DNA from: CAYPEK01 sp964409645
GTDB lineage: Bacteria > UBP15 > UBA6099
Length of the DNA stretch: 17,037 nt
Assembly (NCBI GenBank): GCA_964409645.1
Contig: CAYPEK010000095.1
Coordinates: forward strand, 1-17,037
Direction of reading: 5' to 3'
Below the pieces are notes generated by a model that saw nothing but the letters and a program-made list of their open reading frames with translations, was not told where the DNA came from and made no database searches. How positions within the stretch are numbered: position 1 is the stretch's first letter; every line of letters starts with the position of its first letter. The position numbers were made by a program, and so were the translations under genes. This document shows, in pieces, positions 1-7,706 of this stretch.

Positions 1-1196
1 GAACTGTCCGCATCCGTGTTTTTCTTCCCTGATTGCGTGTCCACGTTTTCGGCTTTCACAACTATGTCCGGCTCGATTCCGTGCTTGTTGATGTCGCGTT
101 TCTTGGCGGTCAGATATTTGTCTGTCGTGACAAGGATGGCGGAACTGTCGTCGAGACGGAAAATCGACTGAACGAGTCCTTTCCCGAAAGTGGTCTCACC
201 CATGATCGTCGCGGCTTCATTGTCCTGCAATGCGCCCGATACGATTTCCGACGCGGAGGCGCTGTATTTGTTGACAAGCACCACGACCGGCACGTCCACG
301 ATCTTTGTACCGTTCGCGTAATATGTCACGAGCTTTCCGGAGCGGTTCTGGCGATGCACGATCGGACCTTCGTTGACGAAAAGTCGGGATACGTCGATGG
401 CCGCCGGAAGCAAGCCGCCGGGGTTGTTCCGAAGGTCGAATATGAGCGCTTTCATCCCCTGCTTTTTGAGGTCTTTAATCGACTTCTCAAGGTCATTCGC
501 GGAGTTTTCGCTGAACGATTCGAGTTTTGTGTATCCTATCTTGTTTTCGAGCATTTTTGTTTTGTTGATAGGTTTGAGGACTATTACGTCTCTTATGATG
601 TCGAAGTCCTTGCCGTCGTCATCGAACCCGAGGCGCCAGATGCGTAGAGTAACTTTTTTTCCTTTCGGGCCTCTTATGCGTGCTACCGCGTCGTCGAGCG
701 CCATGTACTCGGTCGTCGTGCCGTCTATTTTCATGATGATGTCGCCGGCCTTCAGCCCAACTCGCTGCGCCGGGGTGTCATCAATGATGGAATTGACCGT
801 GAGCTGATTATTGGCCCTGTTTATTTCGATCGTGATACCGATACCGCCGAACTCGCCCTTTGTTTCGATCATCATGTTTTTGTAGGCTGTCGGGTCCATG
901 AATCTTGTGTACGGGTCGCCGATGGAGTTCAACATGCCGCGTATTGCGCCGTATTGCAGCTTCGTTTCGCTTTCTTCCGAGTCGAGCGAATCCACATAAT
1001 TACTTTTTACTATGTCGTAGGTTTGCTCGAGAATCGGGAAATTGAGTTCTCCGCCGATGCCTTTCGCCTGTACGCTTTGCACACCAAGCATCTGCAAAAG
1101 TTCGCCTTCATGCCTGATTCCGTAAACCGTCATCCAGACAAATGTTGTAAAGAGAAAAAAGTAAAACAATACTTTGCCGGTGCGTTTCATCAACAT
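1..1196 (-). CDS. S41-family C-terminal processing peptidase (CtpA/Prc type), 3' end outside window
   Basis: Serine protease of the carboxyl-terminal processing family, anchored in the inner membrane and acting in the periplasm, often on cell-wall hydrolases or their regulators. Translating the minus strand gives a short basic N-terminus (MKRTGKV), one hydrophobic segment (LFYFFLFTTFVWM), a lead-in with GDPYTRF, a PDZ domain (FGGIGITIEI to GLKAGDIIMKIDG), and the S41 core with the catalytic serine in SASASEIV (around 245-260) and the general-base lysine in TFGKGLVQS (around 180-190). The frame is still open at position 1, after about 396 codons. Two in-frame ATGs, at 1196 and 1190, share a GGGAG Shine-Dalgarno; 1190 has the better spacing (9 nt) and gives MKRTGK. 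It lies 121 bp downstream of ftsX with its own candidate promoter in the gap. The family call is firm; the exact substrate is unknown. Confidence 0.93.
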   Translation of the reverse strand, partial: MLMKRTGKVLFYFFLFTTFVWMTVYGIRHEGELLQMLGVQSVQAKGIGGELNFPILEQTYDIVKSNYVDSLDSEESETKLQYGAIRGMLNSIGDPYTRFMDPTAYKNMMIETKGEFGGIGITIEINRANNQLTVNSIIDDTPAQRVGLKAGDIIMKIDGTTTEYMALDDAVARIRGPKGKKVTLRIWRLGFDDDGKDFDIIRDVIVLKPINKTKMLENKIGYTKLESFSENSANDLEKSIKDLKKQGMKALIFDLRNNPGGLLPAAIDVSRLFVNEGPIVHRQNRSGKLVTYYANGTKIVDVPVVVLVNKYSASASEIVSGALQDNEAATIMGETTFGKGLVQSIFRLDDSSAILVTTDKYLTAKKRDINKHGIEPDIVVKAENVDTQSGKKNTDADS

Positions 1197-1247
1197 GCTC
1201 TCCCGCCTGTTTGTCCACATATAGTTCATTAATCGAACATAGTATGA

Positions 1248-1275
1248 AGTATAGCTTGGAATTTCATAACGTAAA
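1248..1275 (-). promoter_or_regulatory. Candidate sigma70 promoter for the S41 peptidase gene
   Basis: On the minus strand, a TTTACG -35 box (1270-1275) and a TATACT -10 box (1248-1253) are separated by 16 bp. The match is 4/6 and 5/6 to consensus. It sits in the 121-bp gap between the ftsX stop and the peptidase start, so the peptidase may be expressed independently of ftsEX. This is a consensus match only. Confidence 0.4.
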
Positions 1276-1317
1276 GGCCGGAGTGGATTCCCGTGTAAAA
1301 TACAGTGCCTGCGAGGC

Positions 1318-2205
1318 TCATTCCGGGTTTTCTACGAGGAATTTTGAGACCGAGATGTAGCTGCCCGCGAGGCCCATGACTACACCGGCGAGCATGAGGA
1401 TGCCGAATATCGCGCGCACCATCGAATTGCTCTCTACGAGCGGGAAAATGAACGGCAGCGCGTTGTGGAGCTTCGTGCTGATGAGAATATATCCGAGCGA
1501 CACTATTCCTGTTGCAACGAGTGCGCCGAGTGCGCCGAACGCGACGCCCTCGAGCAGGAAGGGCCATCTTATAAACCACGACGTGGCGCCTACAAGCTGC
1601 ATGGTTCTTATCTCGTTCCGCCGCGCAATGACCGTGAGGCGGATTGTGTTCATTATTGTGAAGAGCGCGCCGAGAGCCATCAGCATCGTCATAAAATAAC
1701 CGAGCGATTTGACGACGAAGCTCACAGCAAGCAGCCGTTGGACAATAGATTCGCCGTACATCAGGTCCTCAACACCCGACATTTCCTTGATCTGCGCCGC
1801 TGCCGTGCCTATCTGGTTTGGGTTGTTGACTCTGATGACCAGCGCAGGCGGGAGCGGGTTTTCCTCAACCGACATCTGCAGATCGACATCAAGTTCTTCC
1901 TGCAGCTTATCGAGCGCGCGCTCGGGCGAAACATATTCCACTGTGCGTACCTGCGGGATTTTCATGATTTTGTCCTGCAGGCTCTTTATCTGATAGTTGC
2001 TGATTTCTTTTTTCAGGAACGCCCGTATCTCGACCTGAGAAGTGATCTCGGACGAAATGTTATTCACGTTGTAAACCATTATCAGCGAAATGCCGAGAGT
2101 GAGCAGGGAGATAACCGCGGTGCCCGAAGCGGCGGCCGTCATGAGCGGGTTTCTTGAGAGGTTGATCCAGAGTTCTCTTATGAAGAAGATGAAATGTCTC
2201 GCCAA
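1318..2205 (-). CDS. ftsX: Cell division protein FtsX
   Basis: Membrane subunit of the FtsEX complex, which couples cytoplasmic ATP hydrolysis at the division site to activation of peptidoglycan hydrolases outside the membrane. The 295-residue protein has the classic topology. A cytoplasmic N-terminus is followed by TM1 (about 22-46), a periplasmic loop of about 115 residues, and TM2-TM4 (about 167-187, 217-243, 264-287). The family hallmark RRNEIRTMQLVGA follows TM2. The start is a TTG at 2205, only 2 nt after the ftsE stop codon; its Shine-Dalgarno (AAGGAG, 7 nt upstream) lies inside the end of ftsE, so translation is probably coupled. Length and topology are normal. No EnvC-like M23 hydrolase activator follows, although one often does. 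Confidence 0.95.
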   Translation of the reverse strand: MARHFIFFIRELWINLSRNPLMTAAASGTAVISLLTLGISLIMVYNVNNISSEITSQVEIRAFLKKEISNYQIKSLQDKIMKIPQVRTVEYVSPERALDKLQEELDVDLQMSVEENPLPPALVIRVNNPNQIGTAAAQIKEMSGVEDLMYGESIVQRLLAVSFVVKSLGYFMTMLMALGALFTIMNTIRLTVIARRNEIRTMQLVGATSWFIRWPFLLEGVAFGALGALVATGIVSLGYILISTKLHNALPFIFPLVESNSMVRAIFGILMLAGVVMGLAGSYISVSKFLVENPE

Positions 2206-2207
2206 AA

Positions 2208-2915
2208 CTATTCTCCTTCTTCGTAGTCGGCCATCTGCATCGGGCCGGCCGGCTGGTCGAGAGTGATCTCTCCGTTTTCTATCCGTACGAGCCGCTTCCC
2301 GCTGCGTTCGATCGTCGGCATGTCGTGGGACGCTACAAGGATCGTCGTGCCGCGTGACGTTTGTATGTCGATCAGCAACTTAATAATGTCCCACGAAGTA
2401 TTTGGGTCAAGGTTCCCTGTTGGTTCGTCCGCGAGGAGAATGATGGGATCGTTGACGATGGAGCGGGCGATGACGACACGTTGTTCCTGTCCGCGTGACA
2501 GTGAACCCGGAAGCGTGTCGCTCTTGTCCAGAAGCCCCACCAGATCGAGCACCTGAGGCACACGGCGGCTGATCTCGTATTTCGACGCGCCGATTACTTC
2601 CAGCGGATAAGCTATATTTTCGAAAACTGTTTTTGTCTTGAGTAGCCTGAAATCCTGAAACACGACTCCGACTTTACGGCGCAGGTAGGGTATCTCCCGT
2701 TCCTTGAAATCGTAAGTGTCCCGGCCGAGAACCGAGACGCGCCCGCGCGTAGGCATCGCGTCCATATAAATGAGTTTAAGCAGCGAGGATTTTCCGCAGC
2801 CAGTCGGGCCGACTATGAAAGAGATGTCGCCTTTATTGAATTCAATGTTGACGTCCTTGAGAGCGTGGACGCCGTCTTTATGATATATCAGATGTACTCT
2901 TTTAAAAACAATCAT
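2208..2915 (-). CDS. ftsE: Cell division ATP-binding protein FtsE
   Basis: Cytoplasmic ABC ATPase that partners FtsX. The 235 residues contain Walker A GPTGCGKS (36-43), the Q-loop VFQDFRLL (Q87), the ABC signature, Walker B ILLADEP (159-165), the D-loop GNLDP and the H-loop ASHD (H197). VFQDFRLL and the region around the D-loop are typical of FtsE rather than of the related LolD group, and the adjacent ftsX settles it. The signature reads LSRGQEQRV where most FtsE proteins have LSGGEQQRV, a Gly-to-Arg change at the third position. The C-terminal tail is acidic (DYEEGE). The ATG at 2915 has only a weak Shine-Dalgarno. A terminator just upstream at 2948-2978 separates it from the preceding transcription unit, so ftsE either has a promoter overlapping that hairpin or depends on read-through. 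Confidence 0.95.
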   Translation of the reverse strand: MIVFKRVHLIYHKDGVHALKDVNIEFNKGDISFIVGPTGCGKSSLLKLIYMDAMPTRGRVSVLGRDTYDFKEREIPYLRRKVGVVFQDFRLLKTKTVFENIAYPLEVIGASKYEISRRVPQVLDLVGLLDKSDTLPGSLSRGQEQRVVIARSIVNDPIILLADEPTGNLDPNTSWDIIKLLIDIQTSRGTTILVASHDMPTIERSGKRLVRIENGEITLDQPAGPMQMADYEEGE

Positions 2916-2947
2916 TATTCAGTAGCGCCTTTAGCGGACATTCGTTT

Positions 2948-2978
2948 AAAAAACAAAACCCCCTTGGGAGGGGATTTT
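2948..2978 (-). terminator. Rho-independent terminator after the PorV-like gene
   Basis: Read on the minus strand, AAAATCCCC and GGGGGTTTT form a 9-bp stem with one T-G wobble (2955-2963 with 2970-2978) around a 6-nt loop, followed by G and six T residues. It lies 41 nt beyond the stop codon at 3019 and would end the two-gene transcript 5860-3019. Confidence 0.8.
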
Positions 2979-3018
2979 ATTTAGATTGCCGCTTCATGTA
3001 AAGCTAATGCTGTTCAAA

Positions 3019-3948
3019 TTAAAAATGGAAAACGGCGCCGAAGCGTTGCGTCTGGTCGAGGCCGTCAGCCATTTTATTTTTAAATGAATAGTTGAGCTCC
3101 CATTCGTTTCTCGTGAATCCTACACCTGCCGTAACCACTTCGTCGTCGAGGCCGGCCCGGAGTGTGAACTCGGACTGGATTTTCTTTTCGAGACCGAGGT
3201 GAACTGTGGATTCCTTTCCAAGCGAACTGATCTGAACCGCGTACAATGAATCGTTAGTGTTTTTGCGTGAGAAACCGACTGAAATGTTCGGTTCATAGCG
3301 GTCCGAATCGGAAGAGCTAAGAGCGTTCTTTGTCTTGAATTCTCCGAAAAGGTCCTGAATTGTTGCGCCTACGGTTGTTGACTCATCGACTTTATAAAGG
3401 ATGCCCAGATCGACAGCGAATCCGTCTCCGGACGGGCTGCTTGCGTTCGGCAACCATGTGTAGGTTGAACTTATCGACTGCAGAAGTGTGGGTGCCGTGT
3501 ATTTCTGCTGTTTCCATTTGAGGCTGGCGCCGATGTACGTCTGCGGGTCCATTTGTTTGGCATACGCGACAATGTACATGTCTTCGGTGTAGTCGCCGCC
3601 GCCGCCGGTTCCGCGGTCGCTGCCGAGCAGGTTCGAGCCGGAATCGATGTGCGCCCACGCCACGCCATACGATGTTTGCGCGTATGCGACGTAGTTGTAA
3701 TCGAATCCCAAGCCGTAGAGGTCGGTGTGGCTTACCTGTGCCTGCCGGTCTTTAATAAGCGCCATTCCCGCCGGGTTCCAGAACACCGCGTTGGTGTCGT
3801 TGGCAACCGCCACAAAAGCATTACCCATCGCCTGTGCGCGCTCGCCGGGAGACGGGAAGCCTGATTTTGAGGAGCTGCCGGAAGCGATACCCGGCAACAA
3901 AAGTATGGCGACTGCCGCCGCCGTCAGCGCGTGTGATATTCTTCGCAT
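3019..3948 (-). CDS. PorV/UPF0164-like outer-membrane beta-barrel protein
   Basis: A 309-residue predicted outer-membrane protein. A Sec signal peptide (about 1-22, basic MRR then hydrophobic AAVAILLLPG) precedes the characteristic motif GERAQAMGNAFVAVANDTNA (about 35-54) with FWNPAGMAL, shared by UPF0164, PorV/PorQ and FadL-like barrels. Alternating aromatic and polar strands follow, and the protein ends in Phe-His-Phe, as beta-barrel proteins recognised by BamA do. The ATG at 3948 has GGAG 9 nt upstream. It lies 28 bp downstream of the secreted-protein gene and shares its terminator. PorV in Bacteroidota is the shuttle that binds the C-terminal domains of type IX secretion cargo, so its neighbour makes a related role possible. 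Family placement is good; function is inferred. Confidence 0.8.
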   Translation of the reverse strand: MRRISHALTAAAVAILLLPGIASGSSSKSGFPSPGERAQAMGNAFVAVANDTNAVFWNPAGMALIKDRQAQVSHTDLYGLGFDYNYVAYAQTSYGVAWAHIDSGSNLLGSDRGTGGGGDYTEDMYIVAYAKQMDPQTYIGASLKWKQQKYTAPTLLQSISSTYTWLPNASSPSGDGFAVDLGILYKVDESTTVGATIQDLFGEFKTKNALSSSDSDRYEPNISVGFSRKNTNDSLYAVQISSLGKESTVHLGLEKKIQSEFTLRAGLDDEVVTAGVGFTRNEWELNYSFKNKMADGLDQTQRFGAVFHF

Positions 3949-3976
3949 CTACCTTTGCTCCAGTCCTTTCGGATGT

Positions 3977-5860
3977 TTATTTCATTACTACCAAACCTTT
4001 GGTGTAGTCGAATGAACTACCGCGGAACGCAGATCCGTTTGAAACCGCATGTATATTGATTATGTACATTCCGTTTGCAACGAAATGGTTGCCGCCTTCG
4101 TATGTTGTGCCGTCCCAGATGCAGCCCTTCTGATAATTGTCGCTGCCGGCCTGTGTGCACATGTTGCATTTGCTCGAGTTACTCGGTGTGCAGGCTGTGA
4201 AGCTGTTTGTTGCATCGTAATCGAGATGGCGGATGAGGGTGCCGTCAAGCGAATAAATCTGCGCGGTCACGTTGACCGGTGTGTCGTTAAGTGTGAAGAA
4301 AATCCGCAGGGGCACGTCTTCCGTGGGCTGGAACGGGAACTGGTTGGGGTAGGGTTCCTGCCCGGGGATGAACCAGAACCTTGTTCCTGCAATTATGTTT
4401 TCACCGGGTACCACTGCTGCGGTGCTTACAAGTGTGGAAACGCTTGTGATGTCGCAGGTTTCCGGATATTTCCCTTCTGCTGTATTCGAGTCGCGGGCAA
4501 TTACGCAAAAATAAATCGGGGTGTCGGCAACGACATAATCACCCGGAATTGTCGCTGTGAAAACGCCGCTGGACTGGAGTGTTGATCTTATGTCGAGCGT
4601 CTGATATGAGGATGCCGCGGAGTTGTTTGTATAGTAAAGAGTCAGGCCTCCCGACGGAATGTCGCTCGGCAGAGATAGCGAGGAATCGAGGGTGACAATA
4701 AAAGGAACCGAAATTGGACCGCTCTGAATGAACGTGCCGTTTAAGAATGATTCCGGATTGAGAGTTATTTCGGGCACTTCGCCGCATGTGCAGGAAGCGG
4801 CATTGGTTGTTGCAGTTCCGCCGTTAGAACTTGAATAAGAGCTGCTGTTGTTGCATCCGTCGGATATTCCATCGATTACTACAGCGGATAAGTTTTGTCC
4901 TACTCCGTTTGTAATTGTGTATGTGTATGGATTAGCGTCGGAAGCATGGCGAGTGATTGTGCCGCCGAGGGCGGTATCTGTAAATGTTATGCCGTAATTT
5001 GAACAAAGCGATGAAGCAGCGTCGTCTTTCCAACATGTTGACGGAAGAGTATATTGCAATGTTGCAACCACATCTCCGGCCGAGGTTGAACATGCGGGCG
5101 GTGTTCCTTTACATGTCAGAGTTGCCGCACCGGGTTTTCCCGTAAAGCATGGAATTTCGTCAACAGTCAACCTTGTTGTCATTGTGGCTTGCTGCGGGAA
5201 GTTCGTGCCGCCTGAGTCGGTGCAGACTGCGCCGAATACGTTGCAGAGGTCGCTGGTTTGCACGTAAGTGCCGTTTGATGCGTCGCCTGTGTCGAAAACC
5301 AGATCGTATATTGTTCCAACGGATGCCGATGTGGGAATTGCTTTGAATTCGATTCTTGCTGTAACAATATTATCCGTGATGGGAGTCCCGAGTTCTGCGT
5401 CCTGATTCCACACATATACGCCTGCGCCGAGTCCATCAGTGCTTGTGAAAATTTTCTGGCAGCAGTTGAGGCTGAACAGCGTGCAGGGGTTGAGGCTGAA
5501 TTTGCTGTCGGGGTCAACCGTACACGCCGGTTTCGTGCATGCGGTTCCTTCGCATGTGGCCGAATCGGCAAGTATCGTTGCGTCGTATTTAATTTTGTTC
5601 TGGAAGCCCGATATCGCTGCCTTACTTGTGTATCCGTTCTGGTCGAAGACCACGTCGAAAGTATAAGCAGTTCCTGTATATACTTTCATGTTAATGACCT
5701 TGTCCGTGGTCCCGTCCGTTGTGTCGGCGGTGCTGCAAGGGGTTCCTGTCAGCGTGTACTGTCCCTGCTGAAGTAAGCAAAGGTCCGCTCTTGCCGACAT
5801 GGATACAAGAAGCAGGATTGCCGCAGTTATGAATAGTGTTGTTTTTCGAATACCTTTCAA
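3977..5860 (-). CDS. Secreted cysteine-rich protein with cohesin-like N-terminus and FlgD/T9SS-like C-terminal domain
   Basis: A predicted extracellular protein of 627 residues. Its signal peptide is about residues 1-25, ending SARA before DLC. Next comes a beta-rich segment resembling cohesin-type domains, with stretches such as INMKVYTGTAYTFDVVF and IVTARIEFKAI. A central Ser/Thr-rich part with Ig-like strands follows. The last 130 or so residues have a FlgD-like Ig fold (VTAQIYSLDGTLIRHL, then WDG, then NGMYIINIHA) and end exactly in KGLVVMK, as type A sorting domains of T9SS cargo do. About 24 cysteines, with doublets and a cluster inserted in the C-terminal domain (about 4090-4200), suggest disulfides and export. 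An upstream in-frame ATG at 5875 is rejected: the strong AGGAGG at 5867-5872 lies downstream of it and 6 nt before the TTG at 5860. Specific function unknown. Confidence 0.8.
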   Translation of the reverse strand: MKGIRKTTLFITAAILLLVSMSARADLCLLQQGQYTLTGTPCSTADTTDGTTDKVINMKVYTGTAYTFDVVFDQNGYTSKAAISGFQNKIKYDATILADSATCEGTACTKPACTVDPDSKFSLNPCTLFSLNCCQKIFTSTDGLGAGVYVWNQDAELGTPITDNIVTARIEFKAIPTSASVGTIYDLVFDTGDASNGTYVQTSDLCNVFGAVCTDSGGTNFPQQATMTTRLTVDEIPCFTGKPGAATLTCKGTPPACSTSAGDVVATLQYTLPSTCWKDDAASSLCSNYGITFTDTALGGTITRHASDANPYTYTITNGVGQNLSAVVIDGISDGCNNSSSYSSSNGGTATTNAASCTCGEVPEITLNPESFLNGTFIQSGPISVPFIVTLDSSLSLPSDIPSGGLTLYYTNNSAASSYQTLDIRSTLQSSGVFTATIPGDYVVADTPIYFCVIARDSNTAEGKYPETCDITSVSTLVSTAAVVPGENIIAGTRFWFIPGQEPYPNQFPFQPTEDVPLRIFFTLNDTPVNVTAQIYSLDGTLIRHLDYDATNSFTACTPSNSSKCNMCTQAGSDNYQKGCIWDGTTYEGGNHFVANGMYIINIHAVSNGSAFRGSSFDYTKGLVVMK

Positions 5861-5866
5861 AGCGGT

Positions 5867-5872
5867 CCTCCT
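5867..5872 (-). promoter_or_regulatory. Shine-Dalgarno that sets the TTG start at 5860
   Basis: AGGAGG on the minus strand ends 6 nt before the TTG codon at 5860-5858. The ATG at 5875 lies immediately 5' of this site and would place it within codons 2-3, so TTG is the likely true start. Confidence 0.8.
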
Positions 5873-5928
5873 CATTTAAGGCACACTTTATTTAGATGTG
5901 AAAATCAAACCACGTTAGTGGCAAGTTG

Positions 5929-5957
5929 ATCGTACATCATAAAAAAGTTTTTTTCAA
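5929..5957 (-). promoter_or_regulatory. Candidate promoter for the secreted-protein/PorV-like operon
   Basis: On the minus strand, TTGAAA (5952-5957) is followed after 17 bp by TACGAT (5929-5934), giving 5/6 and 4/6 matches to sigma70 consensus. It lies in a very A+T-rich 228-bp gap (5861-6088) with long A/T tracts. A second possible -10, TATAAT at 5974-5979, has no good -35. Some promoter is expected here because a strong terminator lies directly upstream at 6089-6127. Confidence 0.35.
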
Positions 5958-6088
5958 GTTTTTTTTCAATAGTATTATAACATTTTTTTATTATCACTAA
6001 TTTATGTACACCTATATTATATATACCCCATGTTAAATGATGTAAATCCGACTGCATGATTTTATTTTTGAAAAACCTAATAGAAAAC

Positions 6089-6127
6089 AAAAAACCGCCC
6101 GGCGTTTTCGTCCGGACGGTTTTTTTT
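6089..6127 (-). terminator. Rho-independent terminator of rny (could act in both directions)
   Basis: The arms are AAAAAACCG then CCGG, and CCGG then CGGTTTTTT, with one C-A mismatch. They form a G+C-rich stem flanked on one side by six A and on the other by seven T residues. It starts 15 nt past the rny stop codon at 6142. The T-tract exists on both strands, but there is no plus-strand gene nearby. Confidence 0.88.
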
Positions 6128-6141
6128 GCGTTGCGTAATGT

Positions 6142-7683
6142 TTACTTAGCGTATTCGATTGCCCGTGTTTCGCGAATGATGTTGACTTTGATCTGTCCCG
6201 GATAGGAAAGGTCGGTCTCGATCTTTTTCGCTATGTTGCGGGCGAGCATGATTGCTTCGTCGTCGTCCACCTGATCCGGCTTCACCATAATGCGGATTTC
6301 GCGGCCCGCCTGAATGGCGAACGCTTTGTCCACGCCGGAGAATTCCATTGCGAGGTCTTCGAGTCTGGTGAGCCTTGTGATGTACGATTCGAGGTCTTCG
6401 CGGCGTGCGCCCGGCCGTGAGCCGGAGATTCCGTCCGCCACCTGCACGAGTATGGCCTCGATCGTCTGCTGCTCGACGTCCATGTGGTGGCTGGCGATGA
6501 TGTGCACGACGCCCTTGGTTTCGCGGTATCTCTTCGCGAGGTCCGCGCCGATGATGGCGTGCGGGCCTTCCACTTCGAAGTCAACTGCTTTGCCGATGTC
6601 GTGGAGCAGTCCGCCGCGTTTCGCGAGCTGGGCGGAGACTTCGAGGTCGGCCGCCATCGATGCCGCAAGATGTGCCACTTCGATGGAGTGTTTCAGTACG
6701 TTCTGTCCGTAGCTCGTCCGGAATTTGAGGCGTCCGATGAGCTTGATGAGTTCGGGGTGAAGGTCGGTCATTTTCATTTCGAATGCGACCTTTTCGCCCT
6801 CGGCGATGATGTCCGATTCGAGTTCGCTTCTCGTTTTCTCGACGATTTCCTCGATGCGGGCGGGGTGGATACGGCCGTCCGTCACGAGCTTTTCGAGGGC
6901 CCGGCGCGCCACTTCGCGGCGTATCGGGTCGAACGATGAGATTACGACCGCCTCCGGCGTGTCGTCCACCACCAGATCGACTCCCGTGAGTGTCTCGAAT
7001 GTTCGGATGTTGCGGCCCTCGCGGCCGATGATGCGGCCCTTCATGTCGTCGCTCGCGAGCGAGACGACCGACACAGTACTCTCCGCCACATGGTCCACAG
7101 CGCACCGCTGGATAGCCATTGTGATGATCTGTTGCGCGCGCCTCTTGGACTCCGTTTTCATCCTGTCTCCGTAGTCCTTCACCATGTTGGCGTACTCTTT
7201 TTTGAGTTCCTTCTCCATGAGCCCGAGAAAATAATCGCGGGCTTCGTCGGAAGTAAAACCGGATATCTCCTGCAGTTTCGTTTTCTCCTGATCGAGGATT
7301 TTTTCAATTTCCTCCTTCATTTTGGAGACTTTCTGCTCGCCGGTTTTGATCTCTTCCTCTTTCTTTTCAAGCTGCTCGGTTTTCTTGTCGATCGTTTCTT
7401 CCTTCTGCGTCAGCCGGTACTGATGTTTGTCCAGTTCGCTCTGTTTCCTGCGTGATTCCTTGTCTGCGTTCTGCTTGATCTGATGCGCTTCGTCCTTCGC
7501 CTCAATGAGGATTTCCTTCGCTTTGGTCTCGGCCTGATGAGTGGCTTCCTTGATTATTTTCTCGGTGTCCACTTCCATCATTCCGATCTTCTGCTCGGCC
7601 TGTTTTTTGGCCACGGTTATCCCTACACCTGCGCCAATGATCAGACAAACGATTCCGGCTATGATGATTGCTGCGATACTAAT
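6142..7683 (-). CDS. rny: Ribonuclease Y, with a non-canonical AUU start
   Basis: Membrane-anchored endoribonuclease that initiates mRNA decay. With an AUU start at 7683 the protein has 513 residues, matching the family's usual 510-520. It has an N-terminal TM helix (SIAAIIIAGIVCLIIGAG, about 2-22), a long charged coiled coil (about 30-195), and a KH domain with GREG (about 214-270). The HD domain has H332 and the H361-D362 motif in GGLLHDIGKA. The C-terminal block is well conserved, including VADGISGSRPGARRE. The only standard start codon near the front, GTG at 7614, gives 490 residues, removes the entire anchor and lacks a Shine-Dalgarno. A perfect AAGGAGG lies 9 nt before the AUU, and an in-frame TGA sits two codons upstream of it. 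The gene follows recA and ends in a strong terminator. Confidence 0.93.
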   Translation of the reverse strand: MSIAAIIIAGIVCLIIGAGVGITVAKKQAEQKIGMMEVDTEKIIKEATHQAETKAKEILIEAKDEAHQIKQNADKESRRKQSELDKHQYRLTQKEETIDKKTEQLEKKEEEIKTGEQKVSKMKEEIEKILDQEKTKLQEISGFTSDEARDYFLGLMEKELKKEYANMVKDYGDRMKTESKRRAQQIITMAIQRCAVDHVAESTVSVVSLASDDMKGRIIGREGRNIRTFETLTGVDLVVDDTPEAVVISSFDPIRREVARRALEKLVTDGRIHPARIEEIVEKTRSELESDIIAEGEKVAFEMKMTDLHPELIKLIGRLKFRTSYGQNVLKHSIEVAHLAASMAADLEVSAQLAKRGGLLHDIGKAVDFEVEGPHAIIGADLAKRYRETKGVVHIIASHHMDVEQQTIEAILVQVADGISGSRPGARREDLESYITRLTRLEDLAMEFSGVDKAFAIQAGREIRIMVKPDQVDDDEAIMLARNIAKKIETDLSYPGQIKVNIIRETRAIEYAK

Positions 7684-7692
7684 GGTGAGTCA

Positions 7693-7699
7693 CCTCCTT
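7693..7699 (-). promoter_or_regulatory. Shine-Dalgarno of rny
   Basis: AAGGAGG on the minus strand, followed by 9 nt and then AUU at 7683-7681, which opens the transmembrane segment. No ATG, GTG or TTG occurs in frame at a suitable distance, and an overlapping GTG in another frame stops after four codons. Confidence 0.8.
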
Positions 7700-7706
7700 C
7701 TTAACG

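Noticed and set aside
33..647. Plus-strand open frame of 204 codons at the window start
   Set aside because: It is antisense to the S41 peptidase, whose PDZ and catalytic motifs read continuously on the minus strand through this interval.
5905..6090. Small minus-strand frame of 61 codons in the gap between rny and the secreted-protein gene
   Set aside because: Very A+T-rich, with Lys/Asn/Phe/Ile-rich low-complexity translation, no Shine-Dalgarno, and it starts inside the rny terminator.
7612..7614. GTG at 7614 as the rny start
   Set aside because: It removes the transmembrane anchor, lacks a Shine-Dalgarno and leaves the perfect AAGGAGG at 7693-7699 unexplained.
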